Shown piece by piece: positions 1 through 9,244 of a stretch of 64,000 nt of DNA (the first letter of the stretch is position 1; every line of letters starts with the position of its first letter). Under the pieces are notes generated by a model. It was not told the DNA's origin and did no database searches. It was given only the letters and a program-made list of their open reading frames with translations. The DNA lies in the NCBI GenBank assembly GCA_047615865.1, contig JBLHIB010000003.1:1-64000 (forward strand), in the 5' to 3' direction. Position numbers and translations under genes: made by a program. Source of the DNA: JADFAK01 sp047615865. GTDB taxonomy: Bacteria > Bacteroidota > Bacteroidia > Flavobacteriales_D > Sanyastnellaceae.

Positions 1-1498
1 GAGAATCTGCTCCAGCATCGCCAGGCTCCATGGTCATCATCAGACCTAAATAATCACTCCATCCTTCACCCATTTGCTCTTGGTTGCCCAAGCAACTAGC
101 CGATCCCGGTCCACCAGTCAATCTGTTCGATACTCCATGACCATACTCGTGAATAATAATACCATTGTCATAATCTGAAGTTGTACTTGGAACCGTCTGA
201 GTCCATACATACATCTGCATTCTTGGATTACCACCATCTGGAGGTGTACCAAAGTTGGCGTTGTTAGTTCCACTGCCATCCAATGCATCTGCAATAACGT
301 AGTCAGTTCCAGCACCACCATTTCCGTAGTTATTTTCTTGGAAGTTACCACTCGCTTCATCAAATCCGTAGTTGTAAAGGACATCATGAATGATGTTGTT
401 CCAATAAAATAGATTTGTTATTGCAGCTGCCTCATAAGTAGAAGGATCCGCACCTAGGTCTTCAGGAAAGTCAAAATCCAATGTAGGGCCGCCATCTGGG
501 CTAAATCCAGCAACATTGTCTGCGTCCTGATCTTCAGAAGCCCAAACATTGTTACCACGTGTAATAGTATAATCGTCTCCTGCAAGACCATCTGTATCGT
601 GCCATCCAAAAGGAGAACCTACTCCGTCCAACCAAGGATTAGTCTGCTGCGAACGTCCACCATGACTCGGTGATTCCGTTGGCATACCGTATACATTGTA
701 AGAATTTGCCAACAATGGCAAGTATGCCGGTCCATCACTACAACTGGCTCCGTGAATATGACCACGTCCTTCTGTCAATGAATGATCAACTTTACAATTA
801 CTTACCCAGTCGTTCTTGTCAATGAACTGGCCCGTCATCGCATCAATACGAATTTGCCACCAGTGCTCACTACTTAGTTCGTAAATCACATATTCCCAAG
901 TTAGTTTGATTCCAGCTTTGCCAAAATCTTGATAAACCAATCGGAATGGAATATCATCTTGAGAAATTGCTCCTTTCGAAAGTATTCCATTTTGCTCTTC
1001 ACCTTGTGCTGATTGAAGAGTTTTTACGTTCCCAATCTTACCTAGTTTCAGCGCCGTCGCTGCTGCCACCAAACCGTCTTTAGGTGAAATACCAGGAGAA
1101 GTAGGAATATTCGTTCTTCCTAGATTATCTGCCAATGTTCCTGAATGACCTACGATCTTTCCCGATCCGTCATACATTACATTGATAATATTATTATGGA
1201 TTGTAATCCCGCCTTTGGTCTGCTGTAAATAAGCAACTTCAAAGCCCCCTCTGGCACCTTTAGTGACATGAGTTAGGCGCAAATCATCCAAGTCTTTTTC
1301 ATTGACTTGCAATTGATCAGCATTCTTTTTTAGGTAATCGACACCTGAAGACAAGTGTTCTTGAGCGGAAAGCCCTGTGACTACCAATAGGCATAAAGCA
1401 AGAATTGCCGGCTTCAGCAATTGCCATACCCCCGTGTGGTCGTTAGATGAGGTCATAGTGTTATTTTTGGAAAAGTGAAAGCATGACTTCGAGGCCAT
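1..1498 (-). CDS. M36 (fungalysin-type) zinc metalloprotease, secreted, C-terminus cut by window edge
   Basis: A leftward reading frame stays open from 1498 to the window edge (about 499 codons). It encodes a hydrophobic secretion signal near the N-terminus ending around GLSAQ, then a propeptide-like region (FTP/PepSY type), then the catalytic domain. The zinc motif HEYGH, followed by GVSNRLTGGP, is encoded at about 134-151 and is diagnostic of the M36 fungalysin family. These are extracellular proteases that degrade proteins in the surroundings. In Bacteroidota they usually carry a C-terminal T9SS sorting domain, which would lie outside this window. Two in-frame ATG starts exist, 1498 and 1456; 1456 gives the shorter signal peptide and may be the real one. 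The gene stands alone, divergent from the dehydrogenase at 2008. The family call is firm; substrate and sorting route are not visible. Confidence 0.9.
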   Translation of the reverse strand, partial: MASKSCFHFSKNNTMTSSNDHTGVWQLLKPAILALCLLVVTGLSAQEHLSSGVDYLKKNADQLQVNEKDLDDLRLTHVTKGARGGFEVAYLQQTKGGITIHNNIINVMYDGSGKIVGHSGTLADNLGRTNIPTSPGISPKDGLVAAATALKLGKIGNVKTLQSAQGEEQNGILSKGAISQDDIPFRLVYQDFGKAGIKLTWEYVIYELSSEHWWQIRIDAMTGQFIDKNDWVSNCKVDHSLTEGRGHIHGASCSDGPAYLPLLANSYNVYGMPTESPSHGGRSQQTNPWLDGVGSPFGWHDTDGLAGDDYTITRGNNVWASEDQDADNVAGFSPDGGPTLDFDFPEDLGADPSTYEAAAITNLFYWNNIIHDVLYNYGFDEASGNFQENNYGNGGAGTDYVIADALDGSGTNNANFGTPPDGGNPRMQMYVWTQTVPSTTSDYDNGIIIHEYGHGVSNRLTGGPGSASCLGNQEQMGEGWSDYLGLMMTMEPGDAGADS

Positions 1499-1553
1499 GA
1501 CAGGTTTATCTTACTCGTTTTAGGTTTCGTTCTACGTAAATAGGGGACAATTG

Positions 1554-1583
1554 TTGTCGTTTTTTAGTGTTACAAAACGACAA
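1554..1583. repeat. Perfect 10-bp inverted repeat with 10-nt loop
   Basis: TTGTCGTTTT at 1554-1563 is matched by AAAACGACAA at 1574-1583. It lies 56 bp upstream of the longer M36 protease start, in the 509-bp gap 1499-2007. No T-run follows on either strand long enough for a convincing terminator, so an operator or an mRNA leader hairpin of the protease gene is possible. The rest of this gap shows no gene that I can support, only the promoter-like box at 1979. Confidence 0.4.
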
Positions 1584-1978
1584 ATCATCCAATCTCTGGA
1601 AAGTACTGCTTTTATCGCAGCCGTCAGCTAATTTAAAAAACGCCACAAGACGTGTTACTCCTGATTTCATGCGAAAACAAGTTTGAGGTGAAAGTCAGTT
1701 CAATAATAGGGGAGGCCTTGCTCAAATATACGCAAAATCCATTTATCAAAATGAGTTTTGCTAAATACAGGGTTCAACAACATGGACAAAAATGACAGAG
1801 AATGATCACGTAAGGACTATAGAACTGGTACTATTGCCGCTTTAGCCTTCTTTTGTTTTATGCCGATAATTTGACAAGAAAATGACAATAAGCGCTGATT
1901 ACCACGCTTTTGTGAAATTCGCTTTTCACAGTGTCATGCATCAAACCTGAACGACATGATCTTTCCTCCATTCCTTTG

Positions 1979-1986
1979 TACTTTTG
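1979..1986 (+). promoter_or_regulatory. Bacteroidota -7 box of the dehydrogenase gene
   Basis: TACTTTTG matches the Bacteroidota sigma-ABfr -7 consensus TAnnTTTG exactly and sits 21 bp upstream of the ATG at 2008. A clear -33 TTTG element at the expected distance is not seen, so this is a partial promoter match. Confidence 0.45.
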
Positions 1987-2007
1987 CATTCTGAAGAAAA
2001 CTGCAAT

Positions 2008-3216
2008 ATGAAAATCGGAATTGTCCGCGAGACAAAAAACCCACCAGACAAAAGAGTTCCTTTGAGTCCTGAGCAATGTAAGCAGGTAATTGAACTATAT
2101 CCTGAAGTTACTTTGGTCGTTCAACCCAGTCCGATAAGAAAGTTCCAAGATCAAGAATATACCGATCAGGGCATCACTTTGCAGACAGACCTTTCAGATT
2201 GCGACATTCTAGTGGGTGTCAAAGAAGTGGAGATCGATGCGCTAATTGCGAACAAAACGTATGTTTTCTTCTCGCACACATACAAGCTCCAGCCATACAA
2301 TGCCAAATTACTCAAAGCTATTCTTGACAAGAAAATACGCTTGGTAGACTACGAGGTCATCAAAGGAAATGATGGAAAGAGGCTTATTGGATTTGGCCGA
2401 TACGCCGGAATCGTGGGCTGTTATAACGGACTTCTAGCTCTGGGAAAGAAAACTGGCAACTATGACCTTAAGGCTGCGAACCAGTGTGAGGATAGAAAAG
2501 AAATGGAAGATCAACTTAAAAAAGTGATCCTTCCATCAAACTTCAAAGCAGTTATCACGGGATTTGGTCGCGTAGGCTTAGGTGCCCGAGAAATTATTAG
2601 CCTGCTTCCGATCAAGGAAGTGAAACCGGAAGAATTTCTCACCAACACATTTGACGAACCTGTTTTTACTCATTTGAATACAGAGGACTACTTTAGAAGA
2701 AAGTCTGACAATGGATTCGATAAAAGTGAATTTTACGCAGATCCATCCGAGTACATTTCAGTCTTTCCAGCATACTGCCTTAAGGCAGAGTTGTACGTTG
2801 CATGCCATTTCTGGAGTGACAATTCACCTTTCTTTTTCACGCGTGAAGACATGAAACACCCTGAATGGAAGTGCAAAGTTGTGGCAGATGTCAGCTGCGA
2901 CATAGATGGTCCTGTAGCCTGCACACTTCGGCCATCGACCATTGCCGATCCATTGTACGGATATGATCGTTTCAGCGAAAAGATCGCCGACTACAAAGAT
3001 GAAAACGCTATTTGCGTTATGGCAGTTGACAATTTACCATGTGAGTTGCCTAAAGACGCATCCGAAGACTTTGGCCAAGAGCTTATCAAAAGTGTAATTC
3101 CTCACTTGTTAGGAAAAGATGAAGATGGAATAATTGCCAATGCCTGCGAAACAAACTTGAAAGGAGAACTGACAGCGAATTACAGCTACTTGGAAGACTA
3201 CGTGAAGAATGCCTAA
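2008..3216 (+). CDS. Alanine dehydrogenase/saccharopine dehydrogenase-like NAD(P) oxidoreductase
   Basis: The 402-residue protein starts MKIGIVRETKNPPDKRVPLS, the N-terminal signature of the alanine dehydrogenase/pyridine nucleotide transhydrogenase (AlaDh_PNT) fold. It has a later nucleotide-binding stretch around VITGFGRVGLGARE at roughly residues 180-195. The length and the middle region resemble the lysine-forming saccharopine dehydrogenase group of Bacteroidota, not classical 370-residue Ald. I infer an NAD(P)-dependent dehydrogenase acting on an amino acid or opine; the substrate cannot be assigned from sequence alone. The start at 2008 is preferred over an in-frame upstream codon at 1984 because it begins exactly at the conserved MKIGI motif and lies behind a TAnnTTTG box. 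It is a single-gene unit facing convergently into the TonB-like/DUF2807 pair, with only 4 bp between the stops. Confidence 0.75.
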   Translation: MKIGIVRETKNPPDKRVPLSPEQCKQVIELYPEVTLVVQPSPIRKFQDQEYTDQGITLQTDLSDCDILVGVKEVEIDALIANKTYVFFSHTYKLQPYNAKLLKAILDKKIRLVDYEVIKGNDGKRLIGFGRYAGIVGCYNGLLALGKKTGNYDLKAANQCEDRKEMEDQLKKVILPSNFKAVITGFGRVGLGAREIISLLPIKEVKPEEFLTNTFDEPVFTHLNTEDYFRRKSDNGFDKSEFYADPSEYISVFPAYCLKAELYVACHFWSDNSPFFFTREDMKHPEWKCKVVADVSCDIDGPVACTLRPSTIADPLYGYDRFSEKIADYKDENAICVMAVDNLPCELPKDASEDFGQELIKSVIPHLLGKDEDGIIANACETNLKGELTANYSYLEDYVKNA

Positions 3217-3220
3217 GCGA

Positions 3221-3937
3221 TTATTGGGCGATAAATAGGTACGTAATTGTCCCCCTTTGCTTCTTGTCGGCAGCCAGTGCACTATTGAAACGGGAGAGCT
3301 CAGCGTATTTTCTTGATTGTTCAATTAGACAAGGGTCAGAAGTTGTAGTTAACTGCAAATTCACTTCAGTAGAAAGAACCTCTCCACTATTCGCAACAAC
3401 AACATCCAATGTTACTTGCCCACTTTGTCTACATGTGTAACCAGGGGTGGGAAAATGAACGGTACTTCTGTTTGTCAAAACATAACTATTGGTCACTCTG
3501 CCATCATATGATGTTTCATTGTACCACTCATAATCCGATAAGTCTTTCTGTTCTTCAGACAGCACAACCTTATCGTTGTTTTGGTCTTTGCCCGCCTTTT
3601 CTTGAGCTAATTCATTGAGGACTTGTTGTTCAAGATTTTTGAGATCGTTGTACACTTCTTGGGCCATCTTGTCACTTGCACGTTCACTGAAACTTTGAGC
3701 CTCTGATGACTTTGCGGATTCAGAATTTGCAGTTAGATTTTTAACATCTGAGAAATCAGCATCCAAAGGTGTTTCCTGAGGAACTTCAACCGCTACCAGC
3801 TTAACTTCAATTGGAGCGACTTCAGACAACCCAGAGGACACAAAATCCCCATCACTGGTCCACCAATGAATACCTCCTAGCACAAGTATATGCACCACAA
3901 GCGAAATGATGATTGCATGAAAACCCTGTTTTGTCAA
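3221..3937 (-). CDS. TonB-like energy transducer-type protein
   Basis: The 238-residue protein has a short cytoplasmic N-terminus, one transmembrane helix (about residues 8-26, AIIISLVVHILVLGGIHWW), and a low-complexity acidic/serine linker. The C-terminal domain ends GTITYLFIAQ, the typical ending of Bacteroidota TonB-like C-terminal domains. TonB proteins transmit proton-motive force from ExbBD to outer-membrane receptors; this one has no Pro/Lys-rich linker, so it may be a specialised paralogue. Two cysteines lie in the C-terminal domain (YTCRQ and DPCLI) and could form a disulfide. The only in-frame start near the helix is TTG at 3937, four bases after the stop of the upstream DUF2807 gene, which suggests translational coupling. 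The adjacent lipoprotein may be a functional partner, but that is inference. Confidence 0.65.
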   Translation of the reverse strand: MTKQGFHAIIISLVVHILVLGGIHWWTSDGDFVSSGLSEVAPIEVKLVAVEVPQETPLDADFSDVKNLTANSESAKSSEAQSFSERASDKMAQEVYNDLKNLEQQVLNELAQEKAGKDQNNDKVVLSEEQKDLSDYEWYNETSYDGRVTNSYVLTNRSTVHFPTPGYTCRQSGQVTLDVVVANSGEVLSTEVNLQLTTTSDPCLIEQSRKYAELSRFNSALAADKKQRGTITYLFIAQ

Positions 3938-3941
3938 AATT

Positions 3942-4664
3942 CTAATTCAGTTTTACAATGCTGCCCGATCCGTCATTGGATTGCTCCAACTGCTGTGGGT
4001 TACCTTTATAACGTACGTCTCCGCTTCCCGTTAGGTTTATGGACAGACCACTTATTACAGCAACAACAACATTTCCCGATCCACTATTGTCAATGGCCGC
4101 TTTATCTGCCTTGAACTGAGAGGCAGTCACATTGCCCGATCCACTGCAGTCGATCTCAAGATCACCTGCTCCACCGGCGATAATAACATTTCCCGAACCG
4201 TCGTTTTCAATTTCAATTTCTTTTCCTCGAAACTGAACGTCAATATCCCCAGATCCGCCATTAACTACCATGAGCTGATCACCTTTGAGTGAATTTTGAC
4301 AAGTAACATTTCCACTGCCATCGTTGATTAACTTCTGCATTCCGTTAGTATAGACCTTGACAGTTATGGAAGTAGTGCTGATGACACAGCCTTCTATATC
4401 AATAGTCAATTTCTTTCCTTCGATGTTCGTTTTGATGTAAGGCAAGAGATTTTCGGGGGCAACAACTTCTACCCTGTTCTTTTCACTCACAATGTTTTCC
4501 CGTATCTCAACGTTTGCGCTGCAATCGAGTTTCAATACCTCAAAATCAAGAATTGCACGTGATTCCGTTATCGCCTCGCCTTCACCCTGAACACAGTCTC
4601 CGCAAGACTGAAGTGAAAACAAACATGAAATAAAAAAAGTAATTGCCAGAATATGGGTTCTCAT
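3942..4664 (-). CDS. DUF2807 (GIN-domain) auto-transporter-head-like lipoprotein
   Basis: From the ATG at 4664 the protein is 240 residues. It has a hydrophobic signal ending FSLQSCGDC, a lipobox-like cysteine, so it is a likely lipoprotein. The rest is a repeating glycine/aspartate-rich beta-helix: motifs such as GSGDI, GSGNV and DGSGNV recur about every 20 residues. This is the hallmark of DUF2807, the putative auto-transporter adhesin head GIN domain common in Bacteroidota. It is probably exported and surface or periplasm facing; no enzymatic residues are evident. An in-frame start at 4748 would add 28 His/Tyr-rich residues ahead of the signal peptide and is unlikely. It is the first gene of a two-gene unit with the TonB-like gene, 4 bp apart. 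Confidence 0.8.
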   Translation of the reverse strand: MRTHILAITFFISCLFSLQSCGDCVQGEGEAITESRAILDFEVLKLDCSANVEIRENIVSEKNRVEVVAPENLLPYIKTNIEGKKLTIDIEGCVISTTSITVKVYTNGMQKLINDGSGNVTCQNSLKGDQLMVVNGGSGDIDVQFRGKEIEIENDGSGNVIIAGGAGDLEIDCSGSGNVTASQFKADKAAIDNSGSGNVVVAVISGLSINLTGSGDVRYKGNPQQLEQSNDGSGSIVKLN

Positions 4665-4940
4665 CTTTGTAAAAATATTTAGGCTAAAATAACCAAAGTT
4701 CGCACGCCACGTATAATAGTCGAAATGAACATGCACGTGCGTTTTCATATTTTTTAAAATAACTTGTTCTTTATGGGATCAAGATGAGTTTGCTCAAATT
4801 GTCTCCCTCTTAACGGACGAAATTCTATTCACCTTTAACACATATTCACACGATTCACGAAAAGTGTGGCACTGAAATTGCTTAAAAGCTGCTATATTTA
4901 CCTCCATCAATCGGAGAATAATCAATTAAAAATATTCAAT

Positions 4941-5273
4941 ATGAAAAAGTTTCTTCTAGTTTTTAGCATGATGGTCTTTGTAGGATCAATGGCTATTGGA
5001 CAAACAACTGCTCCTGCAACAGGCGCTCAAGCTGAAAAAGCTAAAACGGAAAAAGTAAAAGCACAAGACACAAAAGCAAAAGCGGATAGTAAAAAAGATG
5101 CTGCTTCTTGTTCTGAGAAGTCTGCAAAAGGAAAGTCTTGCTCTAAGTCTTGTTGTGACAAGTCAAAAGGAAAAGACAGCGCTCAAAAAGCGAAGAAAAC
5201 TGCTAAGTCTAAGGACACTGCAGGTCGTCAACAGCGAGCTAATGGTGGAGCAGTAGCTGCTAAGAAAGAGTAG
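4941..5273 (+). CDS. Small secreted Lys/Ala/Ser/Cys-rich protein of unknown function
   Basis: The 110-residue product begins with a clear signal peptide (MKKFLLVFSMMVFVGSMAIG, cleavage near GQTT). The mature part is almost only Lys, Ala, Ser, Asp, Glu and Thr. Four cysteines are clustered in the middle (SCSEK, KSCSK, SCCDK). The mature chain is strongly basic and probably disordered apart from the cysteine cluster, which could bind a metal or be cross-linked. I do not recognise a family. The start at 4941 is chosen because it opens the signal peptide; a longer frame from 4866 places 25 unlikely residues before it. It is a single-gene unit with its own terminator at 5296. Confidence 0.65.
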   Translation: MKKFLLVFSMMVFVGSMAIGQTTAPATGAQAEKAKTEKVKAQDTKAKADSKKDAASCSEKSAKGKSCSKSCCDKSKGKDSAQKAKKTAKSKDTAGRQQRANGGAVAAKKE

Positions 5274-5295
5274 TTAGTTCCTCTTAAAATATTGA

Positions 5296-5326
5296 AGGCC
5301 GAGCATTTTGTGTTCGGCCTTTTTTT
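5296..5326 (+). terminator. Intrinsic terminator after the small secreted protein
   Basis: AGGCCGA (5296-5302) pairs with TCGGCCT (5314-5320), followed by a run of T. It separates the rightward small gene from the convergent lhgO; the T-run points to rightward use. Confidence 0.85.
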
Positions 5327-5342
5327 ATGCCTGAAACTGAGG

Positions 5343-6572
5343 TCACACTGTTTCAACCTCCATATTGAAATGCTCTTCTGCCATCATTCTGATATCATCT
5401 CCAATAGCCAAACAAGCGGTGGCCGCAGGCGAAGGGGCATTCAACACATGAATACTACGGTCGGTGTATTCAATTCTAAAGTCATCCCTCGTATCACCGT
5501 CTTGTCTCAATAGCATAGCACGAACCCCTGCTCTTCCTGGTCTCAAGTCTTCCATTGTGAGTGACGGGATAATTCGCTGAAGTGTCTTCAAAAATAATCT
5601 CTTCGAAAAGGCACGTCTGTATTCATTGATGCCAAAACTCATGTTGTTCATGAAGAGCCTCCAAGTTCCACTGTATGAAAGTGCATCCATGGTATCCTTC
5701 AAACTGAAATCTGTTTTACCATAACCCTCTCTCTTGAACGTAAAGACAGCATTTGGGCCACATTCAATATCGCCGTTCACCATGCGTGTAAAGTGAACTC
5801 CTAAAAAAGGAAAATCGGGATTTGGAACAGGGTAGATCAAGCTTTTGACTTTGTGCTTGGCTTCGTCATTCAATTCATAATAATCTCCTCTGAAGCCTAC
5901 TACCTTTTCCTTCAGCTTTATTGAGTCTTTTTTTGCAAGACGATCGGCTTGCAGACCTCCGCATACAATCAAACGACTGGTTTCGTATTTTCCTTTGGAA
6001 GAAACCACGTCTGTACCTGATCCATTTTGCACAAAATCAAGTACCTCTTCACCCAGGTGTACTTCACTTAAAGGTTGAATCTCTACTGCTACTTCACACA
6101 TTTTTCGAGTTGCCCCAGGGAAATCGATAATACCTGTGCAAGGAACCCAGATTCCACCTATGCATTCTACATGCGGCTCAATCTCTTTAATTTGCTCTGC
6201 TGTGACCTTTTCTACCCCTTCAACATTGTTGGCAATGCCGTTCTGAAAGATCTTTTCCATGTGTGGAAACTCCTTCTCGTTTATTGCAGTCACTACCTTC
6301 CCGCAGATATCGTGAGAAATATTATGTTCTTTCGCAAACGCCACTAGTTCGTGCCGTCCTTTAACACAATTGATCGCTTTCTTAGAACCTGGCTTGTAAT
6401 ACAATCCTGAATGTATTACTCCAGAATTATGTCCCGTTTGGTGTCCAGCCAGCTCATCTTCTTTTTCAAGAAGCAGAATCTTCATATCTGGATACGCCTT
6501 TTGAATTTTGTACATGGTTGCTGCACCAACAATTCCGCCACCTACAACTATTAAATCGAAATGCTTTTTCAT
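5343..6572 (-). CDS. lhgO: L-2-hydroxyglutarate oxidase (FAD-dependent)
   Basis: The 409-residue protein has the FAD-binding dinucleotide motif VVGGGIVGAATMYKI near residues 9-23, followed by LLLEKE. The family-specific motif HQTGHNSGVIHSGLYYKPGS matches LhgO/YgaF. The enzyme oxidises L-2-hydroxyglutarate to 2-oxoglutarate, passing electrons to the membrane quinone pool; it removes the side product of malate dehydrogenase and is linked to lysine degradation in enterobacteria. Length and C-terminal GRAGVRA/DDF motifs fit the family. The ATG at 6572 directly begins the MKKHFDLIVVGGG sequence. It is a monocistronic leftward gene divergent from the permease at 6716. Confidence 0.88.
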   Translation of the reverse strand: MKKHFDLIVVGGGIVGAATMYKIQKAYPDMKILLLEKEDELAGHQTGHNSGVIHSGLYYKPGSKKAINCVKGRHELVAFAKEHNISHDICGKVVTAINEKEFPHMEKIFQNGIANNVEGVEKVTAEQIKEIEPHVECIGGIWVPCTGIIDFPGATRKMCEVAVEIQPLSEVHLGEEVLDFVQNGSGTDVVSSKGKYETSRLIVCGGLQADRLAKKDSIKLKEKVVGFRGDYYELNDEAKHKVKSLIYPVPNPDFPFLGVHFTRMVNGDIECGPNAVFTFKREGYGKTDFSLKDTMDALSYSGTWRLFMNNMSFGINEYRRAFSKRLFLKTLQRIIPSLTMEDLRPGRAGVRAMLLRQDGDTRDDFRIEYTDRSIHVLNAPSPAATACLAIGDDIRMMAEEHFNMEVETV

Positions 6573-6715
6573 GTCATATTAAATTCGATTCAAAGGTAGT
6601 AATCGAACCCAAGAAGACGTCGAAAATCATCTAGCAATGATGTCATTCACACCAGAAGTCCAACGCCAACAAACAAGGAAGCGTATTTATGCGAAATTTC
6701 TTCTATTTTGCAAGG

Positions 6716-8011
6716 ATGTTGGAGAGAGGGAATAAGAAATTGATCAATGCTTGGGCGTTTTACGACTGGGCCAATTCTGTGCATTCCTTGGTCATCACTA
6801 CCGCTATTTTCCCCTTGCATTATTCGGCAATTGCCGTAAGCCGCGTCCACAATGGTCAGAAAATGGTCGATTTTCTTGGACATGAATTCAATGCGACAAG
6901 CTTGATCAATTATACGGGAGCGGCAGCATTCCTATTGATATGTTTAATCATCCCTATTCTTACTGGAATAGCCGACTACTCCGACAGCAAGAAGAAGTTC
7001 CTTAAATTCTTCTGTTACCTCGGCGGACTCAGCTGCATGGGGTTGTTCTTTTTCGAACAAGTTGGAATGTTGATAGGACTGACATTTTATGTCCTTTCAT
7101 TGGTTGGATTCTGGGGAAGTGTCGTTTTCTACAACTCCTATTTACCACTTGTGGCTAATCCCGACGACCAAGACCGAGTGAGTGCAAAAGGATACACTTT
7201 TGGCTATTTAGGTAGTGTCGTCTTGCTGTTGATCTGTATCCTCATGATAATCTACGATGAGTCGTTGCGCCCATATGCATTTATCCTCACTGGAATATGG
7301 TGGATTGGCTTTGCTCAAGTTACTTTTAGAAAACTCCCGGATGGAAAACGCATGCCAAAAGTTAGAGGTAAGCACATAGCCAAAGGGTTTCAAGAATTGA
7401 GATGGGTATGGAAGAATATGGTCAAAACACGCCGATTGAAGCGCTACTTGGCGGCATTTTTCGTGTACAGCATGGGTGTGCAGACTGTTATGCTGGTAGC
7501 AGTTTATTTTGGGGAAGAAGAGATTGAATGGAGTTCCCCTGAGTTCAAGACGCTTGGTCTCATGATCTGCATCTTAATTATTCAGCTGATTGCAGCCGTA
7601 GGAGCTAACGTTATGGCGCGTCTTTCTAGAACATACGGAAATATTAAAACGTTGATACTAGCGAACGCTATGTGGGTTTCTATATGCATTTGTGCTTACT
7701 TTATAACTTCCCAAACACACTTTTTTATTTTAGCTGGAATGGTAGGCTTCGTGATGGGAGGCATTCAGTCTATGTCTCGTTCAACATATGCCAAGTTTCT
7801 TCCTGAAACCAGAGACACAGCATCCTTTTTTAGTTTTTTCGACGTAAGCGAAAAACTAGGAATTGTATTGGGACTTCTAGTTTTTGGATTGCTTGAAGAA
7901 TGGGGAGACATGCGCACATCCATTCTTTCGCTCGTGGTATTCTTCGCGGTAGGCCTGCTTATGTTGTTCCGAGTACCAAAGGATGAGATCGAATTGGAAC
8001 TGGATCATTGA
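6716..8011 (+). CDS. MFS transporter of the UMF1/Atg22-like family
   Basis: The 431-residue integral membrane protein has about 12 predicted hydrophobic segments. The N-terminal motif NAWAFYDWANSVHSLVITT is characteristic of the UMF1 (Atg22-like) branch of the major facilitator superfamily; yeast Atg22 exports amino acids from the vacuole. The second half contains the conserved GGIQSMSRSTYAKFLPE segment. Substrate is unknown in bacteria; amino acids or small metabolites are an inference from the family. The start at 6716 begins MLERGNKKLINAW; an upstream in-frame ATG at 6689 adds nine residues. The gene ends inside the last codons of the convergent OmpA gene (7-bp overlap of the 3' ends, 8005-8011). 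Confidence 0.82.
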   Translation: MLERGNKKLINAWAFYDWANSVHSLVITTAIFPLHYSAIAVSRVHNGQKMVDFLGHEFNATSLINYTGAAAFLLICLIIPILTGIADYSDSKKKFLKFFCYLGGLSCMGLFFFEQVGMLIGLTFYVLSLVGFWGSVVFYNSYLPLVANPDDQDRVSAKGYTFGYLGSVVLLLICILMIIYDESLRPYAFILTGIWWIGFAQVTFRKLPDGKRMPKVRGKHIAKGFQELRWVWKNMVKTRRLKRYLAAFFVYSMGVQTVMLVAVYFGEEEIEWSSPEFKTLGLMICILIIQLIAAVGANVMARLSRTYGNIKTLILANAMWVSICICAYFITSQTHFFILAGMVGFVMGGIQSMSRSTYAKFLPETRDTASFFSFFDVSEKLGIVLGLLVFGLLEEWGDMRTSILSLVVFFAVGLLMLFRVPKDEIELELDH

Positions 8012-9186
8012 TACCTCGTGAATTCGGGCTGAAGCATTTGAAACTCAACTCGTCTATTCTGCGCGCGACCAGTGTTTGTAGTGTTGTCAGCAATCGGATT
8101 GGCACTTCCTTTCCAAACCATTTCAAGCCTATCCTTAGAAGCTCCTTTATCAACGAGATATTTGATCACCGCGGCAGCACGTTTTTCGGAAAGACCTAGA
8201 TTGTAATCATCAGACCCAACGACATCAGTATACCCAATTATTCTCAGATAAAACTCATCATTTCGTCTTAGAAGATTGAGGATTCGACTTAGCTCCTCTC
8301 GCGCTTGACCTGTCAAAAATGATTCATCAAAATCAAATAAGATGCTTGTAAATTCAACTTCACGAACATCTGCCAATTGCAGCGGTGGATCATGCACAGT
8401 GGCTTGCACAATATCATTTACACAACTGCAATCTTCTTCACTAGACACGGACACAACGCTCACATTGTCGATGTACAAATAGGCCCAATCGTTTGAGTAT
8501 TCCGCCCCATCCTGAACGGTTCTCTGCAATATGTTCAATTCCCTATCGGTTCGGAAATTCCCAATTGTAACGTATTTCTCACCTCCTCCAGCAATATAAG
8601 TATCTGAAATCTTGGTCCATGAATTGACATTGTCCACAACATTCAATCTGGGATTCTCCACTTGTCCTAGAAAAGGAAGAGTCTGCTGATTTTTGCCTTG
8701 GACCCTATCGGATGCAAAATGAGCGCCTATACCATCGGTAACGAACCATGCCTTTTCCGCTGGGCAGATGTAAAACTCAATGCAAACCATTTCCCCAGAC
8801 GACAGAGGTCGACTTAATTCGGCCTGCAAGTATTCGCGGTAATTCCGTTTGGACGGCGTAAAAGTAACGAGGCCAGCATAACCTTCCCCATCGTTGGCGG
8901 CTTGCTCACCGAAAATATTTTCGGGAACACCAGCGGCCTTGCTACAAGAATGGAAATAATCAGGTGTACCCTCTGTCGCTTGACGCCAGGATCGTATGTT
9001 GTTTAATGATTGTTGATTGAAATTAGTCGGACAGTAAGTATTCTCTTCGAAGCTCCCATTCACAACAAGGTTTTGGCTATTTGAGCACAAGGCAAATGAG
9101 ACAACTGCTAAGACTAGAGTCCATGCCCTCGCAAAAAGACTAGTTAGAGAAATATTTGACTTGGCTTTTTTCAACTTACAGGACAA
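8005..9186 (-). CDS. OmpA-family outer-membrane protein with N-terminal jelly-roll-like domain
   Basis: The product is about 390 residues. After a hydrophobic signal (TLVLAVVSFALCSNS) comes a region beginning NLVVNGSFEENTYCP, with Trp-rich beta segments as in carbohydrate-binding-like jelly rolls. The C-terminal OmpA domain (about residues 280-385) carries the peptidoglycan-binding motifs SEKRAAAVIKYLVDKG and NRRVEFQ. The protein probably anchors an exported domain to the cell wall at the outer membrane. No ATG lies near the signal; TTG at 9186 or TTG at 9174 (giving MKKAKSN) are the candidates. A paralogue of the same architecture lies immediately upstream (9291-10442), separated by a terminator, so the two are transcribed separately at least in part. 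Confidence 0.8.
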   Translation of the reverse strand: MSCKLKKAKSNISLTSLFARAWTLVLAVVSFALCSNSQNLVVNGSFEENTYCPTNFNQQSLNNIRSWRQATEGTPDYFHSCSKAAGVPENIFGEQAANDGEGYAGLVTFTPSKRNYREYLQAELSRPLSSGEMVCIEFYICPAEKAWFVTDGIGAHFASDRVQGKNQQTLPFLGQVENPRLNVVDNVNSWTKISDTYIAGGGEKYVTIGNFRTDRELNILQRTVQDGAEYSNDWAYLYIDNVSVVSVSSEEDCSCVNDIVQATVHDPPLQLADVREVEFTSILFDFDESFLTGQAREELSRILNLLRRNDEFYLRIIGYTDVVGSDDYNLGLSEKRAAAVIKYLVDKGASKDRLEMVWKGSANPIADNTTNTGRAQNRRVEFQMLQPEFTRYQ

Positions 9187-9244
9187 AAATTAAAGAACGC
9201 ATGCACCAATTAAACGTTTAATACTAGGGGTGATATTGCAGCAA

